From positions 4,146,629 through 4,210,628 of the forward strand of contig JAXIVH010000002.1 of assembly GCA_036785325.1 (NCBI GenBank): a stretch of DNA of 64,000 bases, read 5' to 3'. Position numbers and translations under genes: made by a program. Within the stretch, counting starts at the first letter, position 1. The number at the start of each line of letters is the position of its first letter. Origin of the DNA: Urophycis tenuis. Taxonomy: Eukaryota > Chordata > Actinopteri > Gadiformes > Phycidae. A model generated the notes under the pieces. The model was not told where the DNA came from. It saw only the letters and a list, made by a program, of their open reading frames with translations, and did not search any database. Below, one piece after another: positions 1 through 14,431 of this stretch.

Positions 1-1006
1 TCAAATGAATGGATTTATGGAGGCGTGCATAGATGCAAGCTTGACGTTGAGCGTATTATTAGCCCCTCTAATGATGAGGATGGTAGATCTTGAGGCATTA
101 CGACAAAATATTAAAATGTCCCTTCAGCAGCCTTCTGCTTTTTAACAGTCGATTCTTCCTACCTGATGTTCTGATACAGTGCAGTATCTGAGTGAGTCGT
201 TTGTTGGAGCTGGCCGTCTAGCAAGCCAACGAACTATTGTGGTCACAAGGCATGATTGAAGCGATCAATGTGAGTATCTAGGCAGGTTTCACAACCAGCA
301 TCGCGACATGCCCTGAACACGACCCTCAAACAGAATAAAAAAATGGTATCGGTGGACTAATGCACAGGCAGATGGATAAATAGATAGACGGACAATGCAC
401 ACATTGTTGAATTAAAATCGATCGTATGCCAACTTGGTCAATAACACGTTTCAGTCAGTTGCTTAGCAGCCGTACCCAATCAATGCCTTCCTTCCCGTGA
501 AGTTGCAGTATTTTGACCGCCAGTTATGCCAGTTGGGCTACCGCATAAACCCCAGCCCTCCCAAGACTCGGGGAACAGGGACACTGCTACCAGGGGATTG
601 GGTGGTGGCAACGCAAGAATGATACAGCTGTTTCACAGCTGGAGGCAATGTGACTTTTCACCCCATCTTCTTTTTTCCGGTTGCATCTCATCTAGCATGA
701 GCATGCATAATGATACTGTAATAATGTAAAAATAAATAAATAAATAAGCTGAGATTCTATTGTAACTGTCGTATGTGAACATCGGTCTGGTTATCTTTTA
801 TCATGTGTAATCCAATCAGACCGTGTTGCTGGATTTTCATGTGTTCATTCATTGAGATTATGGGATGAAGGATATCTTTTTGGTCATACAAATCATTAGG
901 ATGCACAAGGATGGAACGCTGCATTCGATTTTGAGCATGCTTTTTCAGTTGCATGGAGCATTAGAAATAGTGGCTTCTGAACAGGTTACAGCTGCATAGC
1001 CAAACG

Positions 1007-1007
<1 letters not shown>

Positions 1008-1103
<96 letters not shown>
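1008..1103. repeat. (TG)n microsatellite
   Basis: An uninterrupted TG dinucleotide run of about 96 bases. The Cys-Val open frame over it is an artefact of the repeat. Confidence 0.97.
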
Positions 1104-1104
<1 letters not shown>

Positions 1105-3262
1105 TGTCACCAAGTAATCTCTATTCTGCAAAAGCCACAATCTCTTGTAATGGCATTAGTGCTGCACAAGTTTTGGTGCATGCATTAAAAATTGTTCCCA
1201 GGAACTGGCAAAGCATCTAGGGGAGGAGTTTGCAAGGACTACTTCCACTTCCGCTATATGCCTTCATTACACTTCTGTATTCGCAAAAGGCCGAGGTGTA
1301 CGAGCAGCGCTAGCGATTTTCTAATGATGTCAACAATTGTAGCGACTACAGCAGACGCATTTCTACATTCTCAAATGTTCCTAAATATCTCAACAGAAAC
1401 TGCTATTAACTATTAACTCAACAATAAACTATTATTAATCTGCATTAAGTCCCACGTCACATTTGAAGAATGTAAATAAGCAATACATTAATTCATCCGT
1501 TCACCGGAATGAAGCCATGGTTTTGCCGTTTACTGTTCTGAGGTGCACAGTCTGTAGCCGCCCCTTCACAGTAGCCTCACTAACCTAACATTTTTCATCA
1601 GATTCAATAATGGATGGTTCTGGTTCTCTGGCAAGCAAGTGATACAAGATATCATTCTTAACTCTCATTTGATTGAGGATCGACAAACAATAACTAGCGG
1701 TATTCATGTAACATGTAGCATCATGTTGTGGTCCTGCTATGGGGCCGCCCAGCGTATTCCCCAGGTGTGATGTCTGTCATGGCAGAAGATGGAGGACAAC
1801 TTGGTGTGAGCCGTCGATCTATAATCAAATGGAGTCTTTCGGAAAACTGCTAGACTTTTGAACAGTTGGAAACACAAGTAATGACAAATAGTCTACTAAC
1901 CTAATTTTCCCATGGTTCCTTTAGCTGCTCTGAACTATCCATCTGTAGTAACGCCAGTTTTGATTGTATGCTTTGGTAGGTCACTAGTAAGTCTCTTTTA
2001 GACGAAACATATTCTAAATGTCTGGCTAAAAAGAATAGGTCAGACCTACATTCTTTGACGTGAGTAAACGATGAGGAGTGTTGTTGTTTTGAGAGTGTAC
2101 GTTGTAATGCAGGCACCGGAGAGGTTCAAAAAGGCCCCTGTTGACAACCCGGATGTGACGTCACAACCGTTGTAATAAAGGCCTATTGTTCAGCTGAAGA
2201 GCATCCGACTGAAAACTGGGTACTCATGACCAAAAGGAATTTAGTGCCAATGTGTTTGAATAGGTTGCTGTTGTAGGGTTGCATTCATGACTTTGGAAAT
2301 AAATGTTTTGATTTCAAATGGGGGCAAATACACTGATGAAAAAATTAATAATATATATTTTTTATCTCACTGTTCAACTGTTCTATCCCTCAGTATCATT
2401 GATTATGTTTTTGCTATCTGGACTTAAATAACCTCACACAAAGAAAAAGGGCAGACTGTGGTTTGCATGGCGGGCTATAGTTTGATGGTCCTCTTAACAC
2501 ACTATTTTAGTGTCCCATGGATTTTCTAAATTGCAGTAGCTTGTGTCAAACTATCCAGATTGTACTTCAATGATGTCAGCACTGTGCCTTTATAGAAAAA
2601 CACGGAGCATAATTCCATATATGTTGTTACCTTGTTGTAGTCATGGACATCCATTTTAGTGAGATAAATCTTTGAGCGGCATCCATAATTATTTTTTTCT
2701 TCTTCCCAGAATCTGAAATCAACGCCTATCTGCCATGCTATGCTGCACTTGGGCCCGTGTGTTGCCCTCATTTAGCTTATAACGGCCTCGTCAGCCTTCA
2801 ATCAAGTCGCTTAAATAGTTTAACAAACCTATTAGACGAACAACAAACCTGAGATGGGAGCCTTTTTAAACCTACATTTGGCGTGTACTTGTGAAGTCAT
2901 ACAGTACTTGCTTATAGGCCTACCAGATTACAAGTTTAAAATGGCCCTTAAATTATATCTGAACTTCAACGTAAATGAGGTCAGTCCTCTATTGTTGCAC
3001 ATTTCGCCCTTCAACACACTCCAATATGTTTATCATAATACAATAATGATTTTAAGATTTCTAAGTGGTATGATCATGGAGCCATATCTGAGTGACCATA
3101 ATCTAATATAGGCCAGGAATAGATCCAATCACTTCATTGACCTACCATCTTGACACAAGTTGGTAACTTCAATATTGCCTCATCCAATTAAAGAATCAGT
3201 TTGTTTCTTTGCATGTAAAGGTATGACTGTTCATTCTGCATATGAAAAAATGGATGGATTCA

Positions 3263-3267
<5 letters not shown>

Positions 3268-3304
<37 letters not shown>
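3268..3304. repeat. (AT)n plus T-run
   Basis: An AT dinucleotide stretch runs directly into a T homopolymer. Confidence 0.9.
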
Positions 3305-3980
3305 CATATCGCACCTGCCTACATAGAGAAAGTGGTATGAGCAACCGGATTGAACTGGCCACATTTAATTGTTATTTGTTTGACAGTGGAGACTTATGAA
3401 ATATGACGCTTGACACAAGTTTCTAATTTCCTCGCCCAAATGCATCAAGAAAATGCGTGAGTATTATTTACACTAGACTGACTGTATAAGGAAACCCAAC
3501 GGCTTGCTATGGGTTGGCTGTCTCATGGTATTTATTTTGTAAACTGCTAATCTAATGGCACATAGCTTGCAAAGCACATTCTCGCTATTGCTGCTGAAGG
3601 AAAATTAAATACACCTGAACTACATCCTACACTTCCCACCACATTATTTGTTGAATAGGTGAGTAAGTGAATAATATGACAGAAAATAAGTTAGCAAGCT
3701 GAAAAAGTAGTTTCATGGTGTCTTTAAGTCACTCCAGAATCTCACATGCCCCTTTCCCTGTGAAAAGTCTGATCTATCAGGCTTGGGTAACAATGAGACC
3801 CTGTTTGCTTCACGGTAGGAGTTTAATAATTCAGGCCTAAATCAATGCACCAGACGATATTATACTGATGGATCGTTTCAAACAGCTTGTGTTTCAAACA
3901 TGGGTCTCTTTGACGATAAAGCCTGACGCAACACATCTTTTTTCATTATTAACCTGTATTGGGATTTTGTTTTGTCATGC

Positions 3981-4193
<213 letters not shown>

Positions 4194-6987
4194 ATAAACG
4201 AGTTGTCTCTGCCCATTTCAATCAAAACAATGATTTTGTCTTGATTGTTGAGTGAAAGTCAGGCTGCCGCTCAATATGCAACCTTTTTAATTGGTGATGA
4301 AAAATAAAAAAAAATCATCAGATTTTTCTTGAATCATTAATTCATAGGCATGGCTCCACACCAACTTCTTTTATATCGTGGCGCTGGTGCTTGTAGCCTA
4401 TTTTTTATTAAGGCGTAGCAGTTCATATTTTGGGTGCGCCCAATAATCTGACATGTGCCTTGTTTGTGAGTTCCCATACACATGGCTCATTTCTGCACAC
4501 ATGCAGTGTATCCCCTTTCTGTGCCACTGCGAGACATAAGTGTGCATATGGCCAGAGGCCTGGTGTGACTACTAACACACTGAAGGGGTCTGGTGGTGCA
4601 TGCTTTCACCTGAACCACCCGACAACCTGTCTACAGGTATACTTAATGAAGCACTCTGATCATTTGACGTCACCGTAAGGGCATTAGCAGGGGATGTATT
4701 CATTTTCTCCACTTCACCTTGTGCATACAGGAGAGCTAACTTCATCATTGTCAGCTCTTCCCGATTAACCAGCTTTTACACTCATCTAGTTCGTCAAGAA
4801 AAGCAATGCTGCATTGAACTTAGTACTAGGTTAATCATAGGATGATTATATTGATAATAGTGGCTGCATGAGAAATATTTTTGGATCAATTCTTTTTTAT
4901 TTTTTATTTTTTACTAACTGATAACCTGGAATACAATCATTGTGATACAAATGCATTCAAACTTTTTTTTTGTTACCACCAATATTTATATAAAGTGAGA
5001 ACAAAGAGTATAAGAGCTCAAATCACACAGCCCCATTGAGACCAGATGGTGCAGTCATTTGGTCGAAGCGCTGCATTTGAATTGTCAACAATTCCGCCAA
5101 TCCAGCGCAAAATGAATTGACACCAGAAATGTAGTCTAGGGGCAGCCGCCGAGTATCATCGGCTAGCATCAGGTGAGCCATGATCCCTCATGCTACCAAA
5201 ATGTAAATTCAGATCCCATGCTCCCTGTGAGCTGTGTACATCAGCTAATAGTCCCCCGGTGACGAATGCAGATGCAACCAATTCAAATGTTAAATTGCAC
5301 TGGACAGATTATTAGTCGCACTCTACAGCCCTGATAGACATCCGGGGAAGTCACAATCTGAGTTTACATGCACATCTTAATCCATTGATGCTGAATAATT
5401 TGATAAGTAAGGTTTTTACATACTGATTATTGTCTCTAGCGCAATGGGAATACTCCCAGGATTATGGCACTTTCGGCCCTCGAAAAGATCCCACAGCGTA
5501 TCCTCATGGCTGTGTCTTTGTTAACCAACCATTGTATTAAGGAGTATTGACGAGTGCTACACCGTCGTCTCCTCAAATATTAGTATAACGTTTTCCTTTA
5601 GGAACACAGTTTATAGGCACATAAAAGGCAGTATTGTAATACAATGTGGTTATGTTTTCCGCCACCAGGAAAAGATTGGCTGACTTTTTTCTCATGTTTT
5701 CTTTTTCGCTCAGAACATTTGTAATACTCAAACAGGATGAGCTGTTCTGTTTGCTCTGCAAAGCGCCGTTTCAAACTATCGGAACCAAATGAAGAACGCA
5801 ACAAAGTAGCCACCGTGGTACCGAGTTGGACCTCTGTACCGCCTTGAAGGAGCAGCCCACTTCAGCCAGTGTCCATTTATCGACAAGTCCACTGTTGTCG
5901 AATATGTAGGCTTAAAGTTGACTATAGAAACTTGAAGTCGATGACGGCTATACTTTGGTGCAGACGCAGAATGAATACACCCAACCACACACAAATAGCC
6001 TATAACAGATTATGGTGTTTGTGTAAAAGAGGCATTATCTAGGTGTTCTAAGTAGGTAAGATATGTTTGTACAATTGAAAGATTGCATGCATGTAAACAT
6101 ATCGAGGATTTTCATTTGTGTGTTAACATGTAAAAGTGCAGGCATTTATCATTGATTGGCAGGGATAGTCATGTTTTAAGACCACTTTTAAAAGCTTGCA
6201 CTGATGCAGTATCTTGTGCAGGGCCGTCTTGATGCTGTCTTCCAAAGTCCCGTTGTCAGTGGTGGTTTCGGCGGTGGAGTAGGAAAGTACAGTTTACGGG
6301 AATCGGTTTGTTGCCCTTCATCCTGTAGATTTAATTATTTACTTCTATTAGTGATGATCAACAAAATTTGCAATATGATTGTGTTAAAATGGGCAATATT
6401 AACGAGAAAAAATATATTTTCATTTTTTAAACATTTTAAATGTTACCGTTTGCACACCCAATGCTCAATGACTTGGAAGTCAGTAGTTGGCTTACGTTTG
6501 CTGGTGAGCTCTACAGCAAACACTGGATAATGACAGGCGTGTGTTTCTATTTTGCACAGTGAAGAAGGTTGCCAGAACTGTTGTCTTCTACCTGTTTTTT
6601 TTTTTCTCCTGCTAGTTAACACTAGTAAAAGCTGCTTCTGGTGAAGGCTGAGCTGTATACTAGTATCAATAGTAAGAGAAACTGTGTTCCCAACACAATG
6701 CTCTCAAACCTGTACTTTGCTTGTATAATTGAATCTGTTTGACATGTTCATAATGTAAACTGTATGTTACTTGTGCAGTATTGGTTTGTTTTTTAATGAA
6801 TAAGTAGCATGCAGGCTTTTTGCTTGCTACTTGTTCTAGATAGGGAGAAGGCTTTATTGCCCAGTGTTACAATACCACATTTAGCCACCGAACCTTGATG
6901 TAGTCCTCAAGACTTCCTGGGAGCTTAGCTGTGGCTGTGTATCTATGTGAAAATGACCACTAAACAATGTGGTGTGACTGTCTGCCT

Positions 6988-6989
<2 letters not shown>

Positions 6990-7034
<45 letters not shown>
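6990..7034. repeat. (GT)n microsatellite
   Basis: A pure GT dinucleotide run of about 45 bases. Confidence 0.95.
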
Positions 7035-7036
<2 letters not shown>

Positions 7037-9884
7037 GCAAGATATCTCTTATCGGTGCATTCCAAGTTTAATGCCATTATCTACCATTACTATTACTACT
7101 TATTTATTAAATGGTTCAAATATGTGTGCCAAAATGCTATTGCATTACATGTTGTAGATTCCATAGTTTTGTTGGATCATTATGTTGTGGGCATTATTAC
7201 ATTATGGGCAGTTATTATGTTACGGCCAATTATTAAATTTTGGACCTTTTACAGAGGTGCTGGGCAATATCCACGAAGCACTCCCTGTGGTCGTCACAAG
7301 CTCTGGAAGCATTGGGATGTCCATCCTGACAAAATCTAATACAAGGTGGTGAGACACCGGCACCTGCCGTAAAGAAGCCAATTAGTAAATACACTGCACT
7401 AAAACAACCCATGGCTAATCCCCTCCAAACCTCAGTAAGGTGTGGACTCCCTAGAACCAATGCTTCTCAAAGGAACCGATTCAACCGGCAAGCAGAGCTC
7501 CATGACTACGAGAACGGTTCCAGCACAAGGGTTCCAAAGGATGCTGAGCAGGCGCCTTCTTCACCTACCTCCCAGTGAGCTTCCTCTTCAACAAGCTTAT
7601 TAATGTAACTGGGTTGCTTATCCAATAAAATGCAGTATACCTGCAGTGATGAAGAGTAAAACATCTTAAATCATTAGGGTAACTGTCTTACAATGAAGAA
7701 GGATCACTTGAAGATGCCGTTTGTGTGCTAACCCTTACAATAATGGCAAACCTCCTGATAAAAATCTCATTAAATGGTTTATTATAGCTTGTGTGGCCAT
7801 TGACATAAGCCAGAGATTGAACGCATACTCAGTTTTAATTTACACTGTACAAATACATTGATGGAATAGTACTGACATGGGAGAGGAAAATCAAACCCGT
7901 TACATGTTAATATTTTTTGAAAGGGTGATTGCTTGTTCATGACATTCCTATAGCCATTTATTATATTTGAATGAAAAACAAACTATTTGATCAAAATCCA
8001 GACATGTAACCGTTGTTGTTCCAGTGTTGATGAATACTTGACCTGCTGTTTCTGTTGCTCAGTGAGGGGTTGCAACATTAACAATTTTGCTGCCATACCG
8101 TTGTAGTCGGGGAGCAAACCACTGCATTAAATATTTTCTTTCTCACGTATTGTTGTTTTACACATGTTCCTCCAAGTTGTATTAAAACTGCATTTAGGTA
8201 TAAATACATGCAGCTTGCAATAACTCTTGAACCCTACACAAATCAAATATATCCTTTTTTGTATGGTGTATTGAGTGGTTTCTCTTAACATTGTCATGTC
8301 TAATCCTATGGAAGTATTCTGCATTGGAAGCACTAACATTTTCTGATAACCTAACAAAACGATGGATAAAGGTGTGAAGCCGTGTAGACTGCATGTACAT
8401 GTGTCCTAAATGCCAGGTTATGCATTTCCCCGGGTTTCTATTAGTGATATACCTGTTAGCTTCTAAGGCTATTCTGTTGATGGAAACTCTGGACATTGCA
8501 AATGCACCTCTTTCTTCTAAACCGCCCCACAACTGATTATTTCTTGCAGTGATGAGCTTGACCTGGCGGCAGTGATAAGTGGTCTAAGACACTAGCACAA
8601 GACACAAGACACAAGTCATGAAGAACAGGCACATCTTTGAGAAACTTAACATTTGTGTTTCATTTTCAAGAAGAAAGGGTCAGGGTCAACAACCCTCACA
8701 AGGAGGTAATTAGCATTGTGAACAGATCTTGGCTGTAAAATAATGCAAGATTTGGCAATGTTTATTAATTGTTCTCATCCAACTTTGAAGCGGTTGGCAT
8801 GATGGTTGTAGACAGCCTGACTAGGTTATTGTACAGTAGGCATATTGAAGATTTATTGCATAATGAGTCATTTGAAGGTTTACCAATACATTTTGATCAT
8901 GACGTGGCCAAGTAGGTGCTTTATTATTTGCTTTAGCTGAGACAATGTCATGCTCTTTAGGATTTCTATGACTTCATCTAAATGCAGCTGTCTCAATCTC
9001 CCTCAAGTGTGCACGTTCAAATGGAGACAATGACTAGATGCACAATGGCTTAATGATTTATGATAAGTGGATACGCTATTATGTACAATACAGTAACAGA
9101 ATGTAGAACATATTCATAAACCATTATGTCTAAACACCTTTGTTTAGTGTAGTTTGTGCTACTAACAGTAGTCACAAGCTAAAGTGAACTTTGAGCTCAA
9201 AAGTACATGCCCACAGGGAGATGGCAACTTGACTTCATCAAGTGACCACATTTCTGGCAGTACAAGTATGGTTATAGGTTCACCCACTATAACCTCGCCC
9301 ACTATAAGCTAAGGGACACTCCGTAGAGAAATTCAAAGGGTTGTGTTGGAGAAAGTTTTCCCAACTTCTGGCCCGGACTTTGAATTGTGGTATGCTATTA
9401 AAAGCTCCATTCCAGTAGACTAGAATGCTATGTTAAATATGTATTTAAATATTTACATATGTATTTATGAATCAACCTCATCCTTGAAATGAAGAGGAGC
9501 TTCTATGGCATTGACAAGAGTTTTCAAAAATAATTTCAAAACGTCATCTAACTGAAGTCAAAAAAAAAAAAAAAGAAGGAAATATTTGCCCATTTGCGTT
9601 AGATGTTCAATGTAACGACTTTGAAGTGTTTACTTTTTATATTTTCGAACTGGAAAGGGCTACGCCGTCCATATGTTTTTGTTTTTCTTTATATCAGCCT
9701 TCTCTAGCACCGCCAGGTGGTGGAAAAAATATATATAATTTCACTCTGCTTATCCGAAGACACTCTTAAACACTCCCCTTTCCGTTAGTTTCCACCCCCA
9801 CCCTCTCTATCCTTTCTGCCTTGCCATAAGCACCCTGCAGTGGCAGCATGGTAATTCTGCTCCCCTCTCTTTCCACTGCATCAT

Positions 9885-10035
9885 GTTTACCTAGCAACAA
9901 GCATCACCCGCGGCCGGCCCTCCTATTGGTCATTTGAAAACGCAAGCGGGACCAATGTAAGTGCTGTTGCCATGGTACAGTGTGTAGTTGCCGGGTGGAA
10001 TTTTGCTGCAAGGCACGTGAGTCCAGGAGTCTGTT
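9885..10035. promoter_or_regulatory. Promoter-like patch with CCAAT boxes and RFX X-box-like site
   Basis: Two CCAAT pentamers face each other (ATTGG at 9,925, CCAAT at 9,952). They flank a GC-richer stretch (CGGCCGGCC at 9,910). GTTGCCATGGTACA at 9,966-9,979 is one base from the two-half-site RFX X-box form, and CTAGCAACA at 9,891 is a further half-site. This arrangement is typical of RFX/NF-Y promoters, but no first exon could be attached on either strand. The call is motif-based only. Confidence 0.25.
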
Positions 10036-10164
10036 CCCTCTCGCTGTTGTTGTAATCTTCGTTGTCTGGGCGCAAGCACCACTAAACTGGCACTTAGTCA
10101 TGTAAAATGTTGAACAAAAATAAAATAATATATATATTTATTGTGTTTTATATAACGTGTTATA

Positions 10165-10180
10165 CCCCCCCCCCCCCCCC
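10165..10180. repeat. Poly-C tract
   Basis: Sixteen C residues follow TATA. Confidence 0.95.
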
Positions 10181-10375
10181 GCAAGTGTTTAATCAGAAGC
10201 AGAGAGAAAGCAGTAGCTTGGGAGTGTGAAGCTGCCAAGTCGAATTGTATGGGTTTAAAGCCCAGTTTTAAAATGCAACACGCTAACATGGCTGTGTTGC
10301 TATGTCATTCCTAATTATTTTCAGAATGCGTCATCATCAAATATACTGATACCTACTTGATCCAGTTAAATCTAG

Positions 10376-10388
10376 TTTGTGTGTGTGC

Positions 10389-10483
<95 letters not shown>
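10376..10483. repeat. (GT)n-(AT)n compound microsatellite
   Basis: GT repeats with one GC interruption pass into about 70 bases of pure AT. A second short AT repeat lies at 10,660-10,673. Confidence 0.96.
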
Positions 10484-10486
<3 letters not shown>

Positions 10487-12710
10487 CGTATATTGAAAAA
10501 AGCGTCATTCCTGTGTGTCGTAAGGGAAACGATCGATTGTGCGTAGAAGAATAGGAGCCGAGTGGTGCCCCGTTCAGGGAGTTCCCCTGCCTTCTGCTGC
10601 CCAGTCATTAGGGAGAGACAGCAGCAATCATTTCCAGGTGCACTTGTTTGTGTAACATGATATATATATATATACCGAGGATTTTATACAAATTTAATTA
10701 CTATATGCTTTATGACGGCCAAACACATTTGTAGAGCCTAATCTAAATTCTATTTACTTCAGTTATTTGTTTCTTCACCTTGTATTTTCAAAGAGTAGTT
10801 TTCCATTACATAATTCATGAAAACAAATTATTATTAAAAGTACATTTATTGTCCTTATTACATCAGGTTAAGTGGGTTATGTGGAAACCTATTAAGGGTA
10901 TGACAAATATGTATTATTTGCATCCTGGTTCCATGTGAGAGTGGTTGCATTTATTTAATGACTACAGATGTATCTCTCAGATATATCGGTGAGTAATCAT
11001 AGTTTAAATCTGTAATAATTTTATTTAGCACTACTAACCACTACTAAGCACCATCACCCGGGGTTTAGTAACTTCTTTACGAATAAATGACTCATGAGAT
11101 AAATTACTTTGATAATGATTTAAAAAGTAGTACTATATTAAACCAGATGTAGAGATATGAATTGAAACAATGGCACAGCAACACATCAGCCATTGTTGGA
11201 AATGCTGGCAATTAGAAAGAAAAAAAGCACCGCCCCTATTCAAATGGAACCCGGCACAATGCATTTGAAACATTTGACCTGTAACATCCTAACAACTATG
11301 CAATTATTAATTATACTGTGCATGCACCACTCATGTTCTGCCGAGGAATAATTTCGGAGCAGCCCGGGGCCATGGCATGGTTACGCGCTAGCTTGCATTG
11401 CCAGTAAGCACATAAGTTACGGTGTGTACTTAAGTAGAGTGGAACACGAACGCTGTCCTTCCATCCCACTGCACGCTGAAGAGGAATTGTGCTTCTATAG
11501 GCATTACCAGACATATCATTCACAACGGGTATCAGTCTTTAATGGCAAACATTTGAACTCCCTCGATTGTTCAAGAAAGCCCCCCAACGGTGGGCGCAGG
11601 GTTGGGTTATTCTGCCAAGATCACCCTGTTTTCTAGTTCACTGCAGTCTTTTTTTCCCCCAAACTCAATCTGTTCTTTCCAATAATAAATGAATGACATC
11701 CAAAACGCCTTTCTCCCACTCTCCGCCAGTGAATGTGTCGCTTGATTGCCAAGTTGCTTCCCTTGCCTCTTGTGGGAGTCCCAACCTAGCTTTTCAGCTT
11801 CTACCCGTGGGTGTATCTGCCGACCTTTTGAGGAAATGTAATGTAGACATGATGGCAAAATGTTTTGATTTACATTTTATTGACCAAAATGTAAAGATTG
11901 TAAATGTTTTTTTTTTTTTTGAGGCAACGATTTCCATGTTCATCGGAAGCATAATATAGGTACAAAATATTTAGGCCAGTCCAATCTCTCTAATGGCAGT
12001 CAATTAAACTAGCCAACTGCAGCTTCAAGTTGCCAAACCTGCTTGCTGAATCGACCCCCACCTGCTACACCATGCTGCATGAACCTTGAAGACAAACTCG
12101 CTGAGTGTGTTTTCGAGGTTCACCCCAGTAGGCAGTCATTATAGTCAAAGACACTATTGTACACTTCATCAAACGTGGGGGAACTAACTGCACCTAACTG
12201 GGCCATCTGCAGAAACGTTGACACGCCACCATTTCAGAAACATGAAGAATGTGTGATCGAGAGCGATTGTTTGGAGATCAAATGTGGCTGTTTTTTGTTT
12301 TTTTTTCAGATCCTGTAGGATTTCTCGAATCAGATCAGACGCCAGCTCAGGCACTGTAACAGGGTGGTCTTTGATGGACCTTGTTAAGTAGTGCCTGTTG
12401 CCTTGATTGTGTCTGTATTACTATCAAGGCATGCATTGCAATCCCATTTAGTATGTAATCATATCCAGGAAAGTTATTGCACGTCACAAATGTGTCCCTA
12501 TTAGCAGTGTTTCAATGATGAAAACACTGATTGGGAACTGCAGTGGGCCCCAACCTCATGTTTGTGTTCCTGGAAACACTGACAGAAGGCAAGGTCTTTG
12601 ATACAGTGTAGGTTAGTATTCATTTCCAATGCATGTCAATGGATTGCACAGAATGTACAGCATTTATAAGCCATATGTTTGTATTTTTGTTGATATCCCC
12701 ACCCCCACAC

Positions 12711-12711
12711 A

Positions 12712-12745
<34 letters not shown>
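12711..12745. repeat. (CA)n microsatellite
   Basis: A CA run lying directly upstream of the dispersed repeat at 12.77 kb. The second copy of that repeat, at 57.97 kb, is also preceded by a CA run. Confidence 0.95.
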
Positions 12746-12747
<2 letters not shown>

Positions 12748-12764
12748 GGCATGTTAGTGACCTG

Positions 12765-13040
12765 TAAGTTAGTCCGGGCAGCATTGTATACACACCGCAG
12801 AACAATAGCCGTACTCCAGTGTTGTGTTTAAAGCGTTTTGTAGTTCTGTGTTTGAAACTGAAGCATGTAAGTTAGCCCCATGTTTATGTTGCTAGATATT
12901 TTATTACTGTCGTGACTTTTATTTCATTCTCTGATTGAAGGAGAAGTGTCTGGGTATTTTTGCCTGAACGAGGATCGGCTGAGTAGTACGAAGTCTTTAG
13001 CATGGTACCGGCTTTTCTTTGTTGACACCCTATTAAAAAA
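12765..13040 (+). repeat. Dispersed repeat R1, copy 1
   Basis: This stretch is matched nearly base for base, with a few gaps, by 57,971-58,207 on the same strand. Shared landmarks include AACAATAGCCGTACTCCAGT, CATGTTTATGTTGCTAG and GTTGACACCCTATTAAAAAA. Copy 1 has about 25 extra bases after the TTGCTAG landmark. I see no coding capacity or terminal inverted repeats, so the family cannot be assigned. Confidence 0.85.
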
Positions 13041-14358
13041 CCACAGCAGGCATTCAACTTATCAGCTAGATCTCATTGCCAGAGATCTGATAGCCAACGG
13101 CTCAAATGCGCAAGGCTTGAATTCAGGTTTTATGCAGTTGTGTGACAGGTGTGCTTTGATTGCTCGGTCTATGTTCAGTATTTAACAGACTTGAAATGAC
13201 TTGAAATCGCATGCTGGACAAAAGTATTTCATCCGTTGTGAGAAATATTTGTTTCTTAATATCGGGCCGAACGCTGAAATGCAACGAAAGGTGGAGAGAC
13301 AAGAGGGCAGAATGTCAGAAGTGGTCAAGTGGCCTTTTTGAACTGACTGTTGGGAATTCAAGGTGAGAAAAGAACAGTGTGTTCGCAAAATTCTATAAGA
13401 TTCAACCCATTCGGGGGATTGTGGAAAGGAAATATGAACATATTTTATGGCCAATGGTGGGCAATAGGCAAAAGTGCATTTGAATGGCGGTGTGGCTTGA
13501 TGAACTGGAAGGGCTTTGATCCTACAATGACCACACCTACCTCGTCTTGCTGAACAGTCATAAAGAGATTACATCAGCTAATAAAAGAAACTCTTTCGAC
13601 TTGAGGAATAAGGTTCTGGACTTAGTAGTCTAATGTTGGTAAAATACCTTGTACAATTTGAATTTTAATAATTTTATTGCTTTGTACATTTATATTGACC
13701 GTGCAAAACACCCACTGTGGGTTCATGGGTTTGAGAGGAATGTGTCCATGATCTAGATATCCTGTTGTAGGTGATGTGGTGAATACTTGAATGATTGTGT
13801 TAAAACTTGCATTTGCATTAACATTGTTGATGAGGGGGTGGATACATTTACAAAATCCCAGTCTGTGATTGATCTTCTTGAGTGTGAGTGAAACTTTTAT
13901 GTTTTAAGACCAAAGTCCAAGTATTGTGTGTTCCATTTAGATCAAGATGTAGATATTTCATCCCCCTAGAACAAAGATCGGCCTTACAATGTTTTGTAAG
14001 CCTTGTGGAAAAGTTGTGAATGCTAAGATAATTTCCTTAAATCATGTTGTCTATCAATAGTTCAATGCACCTAACATTGATTTTGTTTGATCAGTCGTAA
14101 CAAAATTGCTATTTCTATTCCAATAAGGATATACAGCAGGTGAAGCTACAGCCTGTCTATTTCGTCTTATTTGCCCATCCCTCATTCGTTTAGAATATCT
14201 TCAAAATGGTGATGAACCAAATGAGAAAGGGCTCTGTATCAATGCAACCTTTGGCCCAAATGTTCATGCACATGCCTGCGACAAACGCGTGAGTGTCTTG
14301 GTACAACATGGGGGCTTCGGGTCTGTCCTCTATTCAAAATGACGATAACTATATATAT

Positions 14359-14360
<2 letters not shown>

Positions 14361-14428
<68 letters not shown>
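14361..14428. repeat. (CA)n microsatellite
   Basis: A pure CA run of about 68 bases. Confidence 0.96.
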
Positions 14429-14431
<3 letters not shown>

